Under the pieces are notes generated by a model. It ran no database searches, was not told the origin of the DNA, and saw only the letters and a program-made list of their open reading frames with translations. Below, one piece after another: positions 53,120 to 60,488 of a stretch of DNA of 64,000 bases. Origin of the DNA: CAYFJO01 sp964343305 (GTDB lineage Bacteria; Planctomycetota; Planctomycetia; Pirellulales; Pirellulaceae). Both the position numbers and the translations under genes were made by a program. The DNA is taken from positions 1-64,000 of the forward strand of contig CAYFJO010000006.1 of the NCBI GenBank assembly GCA_964343305.1, given 5' to 3'. How positions within the stretch are numbered: the stretch's first letter is position 1; each line of letters opens with the position of its first letter.

Positions 53120-53665
53120 TTAGCTGCCCGATTCGGCCAATGCGATGGGAACGCCAGTGCCGACGCCGACGGTTCCCCAGAAGAGAATATCGGCCGGTGT
53201 GATGTATGACGTAGGCGAGAAGCCTTGGCCCCGGACTACCTGCGATTGTTCCACGACCTGCACCGTCTGTTCTGCTGACGGTGGAGCCGTGCCAGGTGCC
53301 CATAGCCGAACGACTCGACGGCCATCATTGGTTCGCAATTCGTAGCTTCCTGGGCGGACCGAGCGAAAGACGAATCGGCCGTTCTTATCGGACGTGGTCG
53401 ATGAAACGACCGTGACCTGCCTGTTCGCCACCACCACCGATATCAAAGAAATCGGAGTGTGCGAGCGTGCCTCGCCCGACTTGTTCGTCAGTTGCCCGTC
53501 AATAATACCGCCGGGATGAAGTGCAACATCGGCAGCCGAAGTCGTTGCTTTTTGAATCGCCAATCGGGAACTCCAACGTTCGTCGGCATTAGCCCGAACA
53601 CTGATCAGCAACGCAAAGATAATCGCAATTCGAATCATTGAACCAGACGATTTTGAGTTTTTCAT
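53120..53665 (-). CDS. Secreted protein with carboxypeptidase-regulatory-like domain
   Basis: This 181-residue protein has a signal peptide (about residues 10-27) and a beta-sandwich of the CarboxypepD_reg type, with SSTTSDKNGRFVFRSVRPGSYELR, the sequence pattern of a secreted adhesion or regulatory domain. The C-terminal VVRGQGFSPTSYITPADILFWGTVGVGTGVPIAL includes a hydrophobic run. It is convergent with the S8 peptidase gene. No enzymatic motif is visible; the function is unknown. Confidence 0.7.
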   Translation of the reverse strand: MKNSKSSGSMIRIAIIFALLISVRANADERWSSRLAIQKATTSAADVALHPGGIIDGQLTNKSGEARSHTPISLISVVVANRQVTVVSSTTSDKNGRFVFRSVRPGSYELRTNDGRRVVRLWAPGTAPPSAEQTVQVVEQSQVVRGQGFSPTSYITPADILFWGTVGVGTGVPIALAESGS

Positions 53666-53965
53666 ATCCGTACTCTTAACTCTCTGTCAAATATCGACAG
53701 TACTGACAGCAACGTCCATCATTTCAATTGGGGTAGGACGAATCGGGAGCACCCCAATCTAGTTCCTAATCATCGGAACCAGTCGCCGTTCAACTTTACG
53801 GAATCGTTAAAATCCAACAGAATTCCCTAACCGGATCTTTGGGTCACCGTGGCAAACGGACGAATGTGGTGAGCCGAACGCGCTAGCGTCGGGCGATGAT
53901 GCGAGAATTCGTACACAAAAAGGCCCGTGGCTAGCGCCATCGGCTCACTAATTCCATGCAGCGCG
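53666..53965. other. Intergenic region upstream of the CarboxypepD-like gene and downstream of the Gfo/Idh gene
   Basis: No gene is recognisable. The space holds the promoter of the 53120-53665 gene and the 3' end of the operon at 53966-57657. No hairpin with a T-run was seen. Confidence 0.4.
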
Positions 53966-55288
53966 TCAAACCGCCGGGTATTCCCACGGCTTACGATACT
54001 CGCGACGCAGCAACTTATTTGCTTCTTCGTCGTTCGACACTGTTTCGTTCGCGCCGTGCCACTCGATGCTGCGGCCAAGTTTGTATGACAGCATGCCAAG
54101 CAAGCTGAGACTAGTCGACAAGTGACCGCTTTCTGCATCACACTTCGGCTGCTTGCCCGCTTCGATGGCCGCCGTAAAGTCGGCCCACAGTAATTTGATG
54201 TTGTGCCCATCGGGTTGTTGAAGGTCTGCCTCTTCGTGGATTGGTTTCTCTCTAGAGTTCGCGGGATAAAACGTCCATCCGTCTCGCCAGCCCATGTGAA
54301 ACGTGCCCTTGGTACCGTAAAAATAGCAGCCAATTGCCGTCTTCTCGGCGTTGTTTCCGGCGAATCGACGATGCTCCCATGTGGCCGTGAACGACTCGAA
54401 TTGATAGACGGCCATCTGGCTGTCGGGCGCGTCGGTGGTCTGCTCTTTCTCGTTCAGAACCGGTTCGCCTTTGATCGGCCGACCGCCGGTCGAAAAAACA
54501 CGCTTCGGATACTTTTCGTCCGTCCACGAAAGCACCTGGTCGAGCCAATGGACGCCCCAATCGCCAAGTGTCCCGTTGGCAAAGTCGAGAAAGTTGCGAA
54601 AACCACCGGGATGAATGCGGCGATTAAAGGGACGCAACGGCGCGGGGCCGCAATACATGTCCCAGTCCATTCCTTCCGGAGGCTCGCTGTTGGCGGTCGG
54701 CAATTCGCGTCCGCCGCGGCTGTGAACGAACGTGCGTACCATGCCGATATCACCCGCTCCTCCGTCTTTGAGAAACTTCATTCCCGATACGTAATGCGGA
54801 CCGATGCGCCGATGCAATCCAACTTGAACCACTCGCCCAGCCGCCTCTGCGGCATGGACCAACGCGCGGCTTTCTTGGATCGTGTGGCCCGTTGGCTTTT
54901 CGACCAGCAGATGGGCACCCGAATCGATCGCAGCAATCGCATTCAATGCGTGCCAGTGATCGGGCGTGGCGATGATGGCGATTTCAATGTCTTCCTTTTC
55001 CAACAACTCGCGAAAGTCCTTGTATTTCTTAGGCTTGTCCCCCGACGCGTCCTCAACTTGCTGAGCAGCCGTGTCGAGATTGTCTTGATCGACGTCACAC
55101 AACGCGACGGCCTTGCAATTGCCCATCGACATCGCGTCGACCAGCAGGTTCATCCCCCACCAACCCGATCCAATCAATGCCGTGCGATATTTCTTGTCCT
55201 TCGGCGCGGCGTGAATGAACGGAGCGGCGCCGAGTGCGATTCCCGCCGCGGTGGTGGAAGTAATAAACTGGCGTCGACTCAAGCTCAT
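53966..55288 (-). CDS. Gfo/Idh/MocA-family oxidoreductase (exported)
   Basis: This 440-residue protein has a twin-arginine-type signal (MSLSRRQFITSTTAAGIALGAAPFIHA) and the N-terminal dinucleotide-binding GSGWWGMNLL. The C-terminal Gfo/Idh domain shows the family motifs IIATPDHWHALNAIAAI and LLVEKPTGHTIQESRALVHAAE. Planctomycetes export many such NAD(P)-dependent sugar-modifying oxidoreductases, often beside PQQ-type proteins, as here. I chose the ATG at 55286-55288 because GAGGTG lies upstream. It is the last gene of a three-gene minus-strand operon. Confidence 0.9.
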   Translation of the reverse strand: MSLSRRQFITSTTAAGIALGAAPFIHAAPKDKKYRTALIGSGWWGMNLLVDAMSMGNCKAVALCDVDQDNLDTAAQQVEDASGDKPKKYKDFRELLEKEDIEIAIIATPDHWHALNAIAAIDSGAHLLVEKPTGHTIQESRALVHAAEAAGRVVQVGLHRRIGPHYVSGMKFLKDGGAGDIGMVRTFVHSRGGRELPTANSEPPEGMDWDMYCGPAPLRPFNRRIHPGGFRNFLDFANGTLGDWGVHWLDQVLSWTDEKYPKRVFSTGGRPIKGEPVLNEKEQTTDAPDSQMAVYQFESFTATWEHRRFAGNNAEKTAIGCYFYGTKGTFHMGWRDGWTFYPANSREKPIHEEADLQQPDGHNIKLLWADFTAAIEAGKQPKCDAESGHLSTSLSLLGMLSYKLGRSIEWHGANETVSNDEEANKLLRREYRKPWEYPAV

Positions 55289-55301
55289 AAGATTCACCTC
55301 A

Positions 55302-56516
55302 TCATTCCTTGCGGACATCCACGCAAACCACGTCGCCGACTTCGTTTCGACAGTAGATCAAGCCGTTGGACAACACCGGAACGGTCCAGCATTTGCCGTC
55401 CATCACATCGTGCCGGGCCGTCGGTTCGAAACCCTGCTGCGAAGCCTTGGCGATGATCAGTTCGCCTTGCTCGCTCAATATGATCAGCTTTCCATCGGCG
55501 GCCATCAATGCCCCCGACCCTATCCCATCTTGCGACCATTTCACTTCGCCAGTCATGAACTCGACGCACTTGAGGAACGTTTCGGACGTTGTGTCGCCGT
55601 CGATGCCGTACAGGTGGCCGTCGATCAGGACGCTGGAATTCATTTGGTTTTGTAGTTCTTTGCTTTCCCAAACGAACTCTAGTTCCGCGTCACCCATTTT
55701 AAGCAACGCAGAACCTCGATTGTAGCCCGACGAAATGAACACGTGATCATCGACAACAATTGGCTCGGAGGCGTTGACACCGAATCGCGTCAGCCAGCGT
55801 TTTCGCCAAAGCTCTTTGCCAGTGTCGATGTCGATGGCCATGTAATGCTTGCTCGATCCAAATGCCGCACACCATCGATCGCCTTTTTGGAACGGGGTGA
55901 ACGAAGAATAACCAGAGTCGCGATCCGCTGACGTCCAAACAATTTCACCGGTCATTTTGTCGACGGCCGTGCCCGCTTCGCCCACGTTGAGTAGCAGCAG
56001 ATTCTTGTGAACCAACGGCGCACTGGCGAACCCCCAACCAGTGACACGAACTTCGGCTTCCTCGGCGATGTTCTTCGACCAACTGACTTTGCCAGTCACC
56101 GCGTCGAAGCAAAACAAATCGCCTTGCCGGCCAAGCGAGTAAACGCGCGAACCATCAACGGTGGGCGTCGACGTCGGGCCGCCGGCAAAAAAACGATCGT
56201 CCAATGGCGAGCCATACGAATGCGACCAGACGCCTTTGCCCGTCGTTGCGTCGAGGCAGAACACGGTATCCGTTTCGTCGGCGTTGCCCATCGTCAACGC
56301 GCGGCCGTCGCTGATCGCAAAAGACGAATAGCCCGTTCCGACAGATCCTCTCCACGCAATGCGAGGCCCATCTTCTGGCCAACGATCGAGCCAACTGACC
56401 TCGCTCGAAACTCCGCTTAGATTCGGTCCACGCCAGCGATACCAATCTTCCGCGTTGCAATTTGCAACACACAAGACGGCGAAAACGAGCGAGAGTATTT
56501 GGGCGGTTCGATTCAT
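55302..56516 (-). CDS. PQQ-binding-like beta-propeller protein
   Basis: This 404-residue protein has an export signal (MNRTAQILSLVFAVLCVANC) and a pyrroloquinoline-quinone-like beta-propeller: WYRWRGPNLSGVS, VFCLDATTGKGVWSHSYGSP, LFCFDAVTGKVSW, MTGEIVWTSADRDSGYS and AIDIDTGKELWRKRW. Each repeat ends near the W-type blade motif seen in quinoprotein and BamB-like propellers. Without the full PQQ/Ca ligand set visible, enzymatic activity cannot be claimed. It lies between the STN-like gene (10 bp gap) and the Gfo/Idh gene (13 bp gap), so the three form one operon. Confidence 0.85.
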   Translation of the reverse strand: MNRTAQILSLVFAVLCVANCNAEDWYRWRGPNLSGVSSEVSWLDRWPEDGPRIAWRGSVGTGYSSFAISDGRALTMGNADETDTVFCLDATTGKGVWSHSYGSPLDDRFFAGGPTSTPTVDGSRVYSLGRQGDLFCFDAVTGKVSWSKNIAEEAEVRVTGWGFASAPLVHKNLLLLNVGEAGTAVDKMTGEIVWTSADRDSGYSSFTPFQKGDRWCAAFGSSKHYMAIDIDTGKELWRKRWLTRFGVNASEPIVVDDHVFISSGYNRGSALLKMGDAELEFVWESKELQNQMNSSVLIDGHLYGIDGDTTSETFLKCVEFMTGEVKWSQDGIGSGALMAADGKLIILSEQGELIIAKASQQGFEPTARHDVMDGKCWTVPVLSNGLIYCRNEVGDVVCVDVRKE

Positions 56517-56526
56517 CGGATGATCA

Positions 56527-57657
56527 CTACGGCCCAAAAACGTCGAGCTGTTTTCCGTTGATCCGAAAGGAAAGTCCAACTGGGTCGAGCACGGCTTTGA
56601 AAAGTTCGTTGACATTCGCATCTTTGACGCTGAAGCTCGTTAGATCCTTCAGCTTTCCTTGCGCCGCCGCATCGAATTTCGGATCCAATTCGAATTGCTT
56701 CGCCAGGTAAAGCACCACGGCGCCAACCTCCTTGTTCTCGACGTTCAGCGTGTAGACTTTTTCGGTCTTTACGGCGGGTGCCTTCGGCTTCGGAGGTTTT
56801 CCCGCCAGTTGGTCGCGGATCGCCTGATGGATGTCCAACGAGGCGACGACGACAAGTTTGTCTCCTTCCGGTCCCATCTCGACATCGGGAAATCGGCCCT
56901 TGAGAATCCGCATCACACGACCGATGTCCCCCGGAATCGAGTAGGAACGGGTCAGCGTTACGCCTTTGGGAAACGAAACGAGTCGCACCGACTTGCCATT
57001 GTCGTCGAATTCAAACGACAAGTCGAAGCCCGCCAGTATCAACGTCGCTCGCTCCACAAAACCAAGCGCCGGCAAATGGTTCGCCGCCCACAAATCGTGT
57101 TCAAATCTGTCCGCTCCGGCAATCGAGATTCCTGCATCCTGCCCGAGCTGTTGGAGCAGTTCGCGCGGTTCGGCGAGATTGTCCCATTTCATGTTCGCCG
57201 TGCGAATCAAACGGCGCTTCACGAGATCCGGCAGGTCACGAAGTTGGTCGTTCAACACCGCGGCAACCGTCGTTAACTTGGATGTCGTGGCGGTCGGTCC
57301 CAAATAGGCGACGGAATCGAAAAAACAGACGCCAATCCTGAGCTGTTCGGCCAGCGCGCGAATCGCGGTTTCAAGGCGTGTGTTCTTTGCGGCCAGAACT
57401 TTGCGGCCTGGATCGATTCGCCGATCCAACAGGAAACAGACGCCGTGGTGGGCAGAGTGTTTTTCAGTTGCGTCCCGAAGTCCGATTTCGCCCTCCCACG
57501 TCACACCAACAGCATTTTGCAGTTCGCGTTCAAATTCGGCCCCAGTCTTTGGCGGTGTGTCCTGTGCTGACGTTGGCACGGAAATGACCAGAGAAATCGC
57601 AATGCTAGCAAACAACGTACTTAGTTGTCTGTTCTCGATTTTGGCAATGGCGTTCAT
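56527..57657 (-). CDS. Secreted STN/secretin-N-like protein of unknown function
   Basis: This 376-residue protein has a signal peptide (about residues 12-32, SLVISVPTSAQ), then alternating beta-alpha units similar to STN/secretin N domains: SIPGDIGRVMRILKGRFPDVEMGPEGDKLVVVASLDIHQAIRDQL and VYTLNVENKEVGAVVLYLAKQFEL. The repeat plan is typical of planctomycete proteins with such domains, but partners are unknown. It is the first gene of the operon with the PQQ-type and Gfo/Idh genes. Start at ATG 57657 or 57681; I prefer the one nearest the signal peptide. Confidence 0.72.
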   Translation of the reverse strand: MNAIAKIENRQLSTLFASIAISLVISVPTSAQDTPPKTGAEFERELQNAVGVTWEGEIGLRDATEKHSAHHGVCFLLDRRIDPGRKVLAAKNTRLETAIRALAEQLRIGVCFFDSVAYLGPTATTSKLTTVAAVLNDQLRDLPDLVKRRLIRTANMKWDNLAEPRELLQQLGQDAGISIAGADRFEHDLWAANHLPALGFVERATLILAGFDLSFEFDDNGKSVRLVSFPKGVTLTRSYSIPGDIGRVMRILKGRFPDVEMGPEGDKLVVVASLDIHQAIRDQLAGKPPKPKAPAVKTEKVYTLNVENKEVGAVVLYLAKQFELDPKFDAAAQGKLKDLTSFSVKDANVNELFKAVLDPVGLSFRINGKQLDVFGP

Positions 57658-57730
57658 TTCGGTTTCAAGCATTCCATCCATTCCCTAATTGCAAGCCTAG
57701 ATCCTTGCCTGTCCTGTATGCCGCCGTCTG

Positions 57731-57817
57731 TTGAAAATGTCCCGTAGCCGGATTCGTGAGAATTCGGAATTTGCGGGAATACAGTAGTCTCACGACTTCT
57801 GCTACCGGACATTTCAA
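57731..57817. repeat. Imperfect inverted repeat (TTGAAATGTCC family)
   Basis: A left arm from 57731 (TTGAAAATGTCCCGTAGCCG...) and a right arm ending at 57817 (...CTACCGGACATTTCAA) pair over about 31 bases with several mismatches around a centre of about 25 nt. It lies in a 376-bp space between divergent genes that otherwise shows nothing recognisable. Confidence 0.6.
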
Positions 57818-58033
57818 ATTGGCTACGGCATAATTCCATTGTGCCCGAAATCTAGCCGGTTGGAAAGAATTAAACAGATTGGGTAAAAGATTCCAGCATC
57901 ATTGTCTCGCGAGCGGGCACCAATTACACTCGAAGAATACACGCGATCAAATCTGGTTCGAACGAATCACCATCACGGAAGTTCGCCGCTGGATCGACCG
58001 TCAAAGAAGTTAACTCAGGCGCGGGAGCAGGAT

Positions 58034-58696
58034 GTGAGCAAGAAGAAGGCCAAGACCGCCAAACTGGTCAAACTCTATACGCGATATCTCGATAGTGAAG
58101 ATGTCGCTGTCTTCATTCGTGATGTGTCGCAACAGTACACAATCGCAACGCTGCAACGATTGGCCAATTGTGGATCTCGGATCACGCGACGGGCGGCAGT
58201 GCTGGCGCTCGGCATGTTGGCCGGATACGAGTCGAACCATACATTGGGCCAAGCGATGCACGATTCGGATCGCGGTGTCCGCTTGTTGGCCGAGGAAGGC
58301 ATCCGCCAACTTTGGTCACGAGATGGAAGCGAATCGCAGCGGCACGATTTGAAACTGATCGCCAGACTGAATGCGGCGGAACAGTTCGAGGATGCGGAAT
58401 GCGAAGCGGGCCAGTTGATCGAGCAAGCTCCTTGGTTTGCCGAGGCTTGGAACCAACGGGCGATTGCGTTGTTTCACATGGGCCAATACGAGGAGTCGGC
58501 GAACGATTGCCATCAGACGTTGGAGTTGAATCCGTATCACTACGGCGCGGCGGTTGGCATGGCTCACTGCTATCTGGAAATGAATGACGCCTTCGCGGCG
58601 CTGGAGTGTTTCCGTCGAGCACTCAAACTTAATCCGGACATGGAAGGCGTGCGAATGCAGATCGAGTTTTTGGAACGATCGCTGGAAGGCAAGTAA
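58034..58696 (+). CDS. TPR-repeat protein with HEAT-like N-terminus
   Basis: This 220-residue protein has helical repeats: an N-terminal HEAT-like part (ITRRAAVLALGMLAGYESNHTLGQAMHDSD) and C-terminal TPR units (AEAWNQRAIALFHMGQYEESANDCHQTLELNP; AVGMAHCYLEMNDAFAALECFRRALKLNPDM). It has no enzymatic motif and probably acts as a protein-protein scaffold. I chose the GTG at 58034 because GGGAGCAGGA precedes it; an upstream TTG at 57902 would add 44 residues without domain similarity. It is convergent with the thioredoxin-like gene (10 bp between stops). Confidence 0.85.
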   Translation: MSKKKAKTAKLVKLYTRYLDSEDVAVFIRDVSQQYTIATLQRLANCGSRITRRAAVLALGMLAGYESNHTLGQAMHDSDRGVRLLAEEGIRQLWSRDGSESQRHDLKLIARLNAAEQFEDAECEAGQLIEQAPWFAEAWNQRAIALFHMGQYEESANDCHQTLELNPYHYGAAVGMAHCYLEMNDAFAALECFRRALKLNPDMEGVRMQIEFLERSLEGK

Positions 58697-58706
58697 CTCT
58701 TGCCGC

Positions 58707-59354
58707 TCATTCTGGCTGCTGAAGCAGATCTTCCACAAACGGAATCACGTGCTTCTCATAGTTGAATCCCTCCTTGCCGTATTTCAACTCGCCATCTTCA
58801 TTCACTTCGCTGTTCGTAAATGCGTGGGCAAGTTCACCGTTCTTCTGGTAAACCAGCACCACCGGAATAGCCACTTGTAGCTGCTTTTGCACGTCTAGCT
58901 CGCCGCCATCTTCTTGAATGATGTTCGTGACGGAAATCTCTTTGTCGTTTAGCATCGCAAGTACGTCCGACTGAACGGCTTCTTTTTCATCGCCATAGTA
59001 GTCTAGGCTCACCGTCACGCAGTGAACGTCGTCACCGTGCTTCTGGTGCAACTGCACCAATCCGGGCAATTCCCGGATACACTCCGGTCAGTCGAGCGAC
59101 CACAAATCGATCACCGTCAACTTCCCGTCGCTCGCGGCCACCAGGTTTTGAACTTGGGTCCAGGTCTTATACTCGACGGTCGCTTCGACTTTGCCGTCCG
59201 ACTGTGTCGAATCGCCACTCTGAAGGCCTTGTTTGGTTGCTGAATCATTAGGCGTTGGACTTGCGTCATCCGGCATTGTTTCTCCCGTCTGATCGCCGCC
59301 GCAGCCGACTAGCGCGAGACACAACAAAAGGATAAGAAATCGAAAAACTGGCAT
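58707..59354 (-). CDS. Thioredoxin/TlpA-like lipoprotein, candidate selenoprotein (in-frame UGA)
   Basis: Read through TGA 59088-59090, this is a 215-residue TlpA-like thioredoxin. It has a lipoprotein signal with lipobox LVGC (residues 15-18), a Ser/Thr/Asp linker, and a redoxin domain from about residue 75: VIDLWSLD-U-PEC, where residue 89 is the UGA-encoded site, Cys92 the partner, followed by IRELPGLVQLHQKHG, a cis-Pro strand VAIPVVLVYQKNGE and a C-terminal helix. In relatives the motif is CxxC, so the UGA lies exactly where the first Cys is expected, as in Sec-containing redoxins. The two halves lie in one frame with no other stop. A candidate SECIS hairpin lies just downstream (see separate feature). 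A premature stop is the alternative. Confidence 0.85.
59044..59059 (-). promoter_or_regulatory. Candidate bacterial SECIS hairpin, inner (AGUU loop)
   Basis: On the minus strand a 6-bp perfect stem, TGGTGC / GCACCA, closes a 4-nt apical loop AGTT with a G at its second position. The loop begins 34 nt past the UGA at 59088-59090. The published bacterial SECIS model expects an apical loop with a G among its first two bases, roughly 16-37 nt after the UGA, so this fits. Whether SelB binds it is untested. Confidence 0.6.
59060..59078 (-). promoter_or_regulatory. Second hairpin just downstream of the UGA
   Basis: On the minus strand a 7-bp perfect stem ATCCGGG / CCCGGAT closes a 5-nt loop AATTG, 9 nt past the UGA. 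It could be an alternative or stacked element of the same SECIS region. Confidence 0.45.
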
Positions 59355-59420
59355 TGTAGATCTTGGCTCCGTTACCGAGGACTTTTGATCAAAGGATTGT
59401 CATTCACACGGGTCACGCTG

Positions 59421-60359
59421 TCAATCGACTCCCTTGGACTCGAACATCTCAGCCCGACGTGCAAACTTGGACTCGAGGCGATAGCCAAACGCTCTGAGCA
59501 ATTCGAGGCAAACCGCGACCGTAATCACATCACCCAAATTCGCGCAGAGAAGCGAACCGGCGAACCAAAAGAATAATTCCGCCGTGAGCAGACCACCGGA
59601 CATCACGACGAAGATAAATAGAAACGCAACTGTCTCGAAAGACGTCAACGCACCAATCGTAACGGCAATCCGGGGAATCACGTCATAGGAATCGCGTTGC
59701 TTTCCGAGTATCGTTGGGATGAGAGCGAGCAAAGGGATCGCGGCCACAATCGACGCAATCGAAATGAAAAGCAAAATCCACGGATCGAAGAACCGAAAAA
59801 CATTCGGCCAGCCTTCACTCGGCAATACGAATCGACCCACGCCAAGCGCCGCCGCGATCCCGGCTGTCCAAGCAAACATGTGCTGAATTTGAAATTGCGA
59901 GCTTTGCTGCTTCAACAACGAACCATCGACGTTGCGCGGCACGATTTGCCAACCGGTGATTTGTTGGGTAATCAACAACAGCCCACAACTCGTGGCATAT
60001 GTGGCGAATATGAGTGCTCCAATTCCGCTGGCGACGCTCGCATCGAATGGAATTAGGTGGTCCATCCGCGTTGCCATCGAAACCAGCCGGATCCCTATGC
60101 CCAACAAATACCCAATTCCTAACACGGCGAGGATTGTCCACAGGAAACGAGAAATGCGGTTTCTCGTAAAGAGTGTTGCCAGGGTAGACAAAGTGGCTAT
60201 TTGACCCGCCACACACCCAACGACCGCCACCATTACTAGAATCAATGGCTCACTTCCACGGCCATGTATCGCTGTTGGAATGATTGGCAGACATAAATCG
60301 AGCCACGCGAAGCAACCGATCGCGAAAAGCGAACAATCAACAATGTCTCGGTGTTGCAT
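59421..60359 (-). CDS. Multi-pass membrane protein of unknown function
   Basis: This 312-residue protein has about eight predicted membrane helices, including LILVMVAVVGCVAGQIATLSTLATLF and FLFIFVVMSGGLLTAELFFWFAGSLL. No transport or enzyme motif is recognisable. It lies upstream of the thioredoxin-like gene on the same strand, 66 bp away. A functional link to that lipoprotein is possible but not supported by any motif. Confidence 0.7.
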   Translation of the reverse strand: MQHRDIVDCSLFAIGCFAWLDLCLPIIPTAIHGRGSEPLILVMVAVVGCVAGQIATLSTLATLFTRNRISRFLWTILAVLGIGYLLGIGIRLVSMATRMDHLIPFDASVASGIGALIFATYATSCGLLLITQQITGWQIVPRNVDGSLLKQQSSQFQIQHMFAWTAGIAAALGVGRFVLPSEGWPNVFRFFDPWILLFISIASIVAAIPLLALIPTILGKQRDSYDVIPRIAVTIGALTSFETVAFLFIFVVMSGGLLTAELFFWFAGSLLCANLGDVITVAVCLELLRAFGYRLESKFARRAEMFESKGVD

Positions 60360-60488
60360 TCATTCTCCTACGGAAAAGTGCTGCCATTATCGCTATTTCG
60401 GAATTAGGATGTCTAGCGATCGGCCCATTCGGATACAATGGCGATGTAGAAAAACTCATGCGGGGATGAATAAGACGGGAGAACTGTC

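Noticed and set aside
58707..59069. A separate 120-residue thioredoxin gene starting after the UGA
   Set aside because: It has no ATG, no ribosome site and no signal, and its first residues are the middle of the redoxin active-site helix, so it must be the continuation of the upstream frame.
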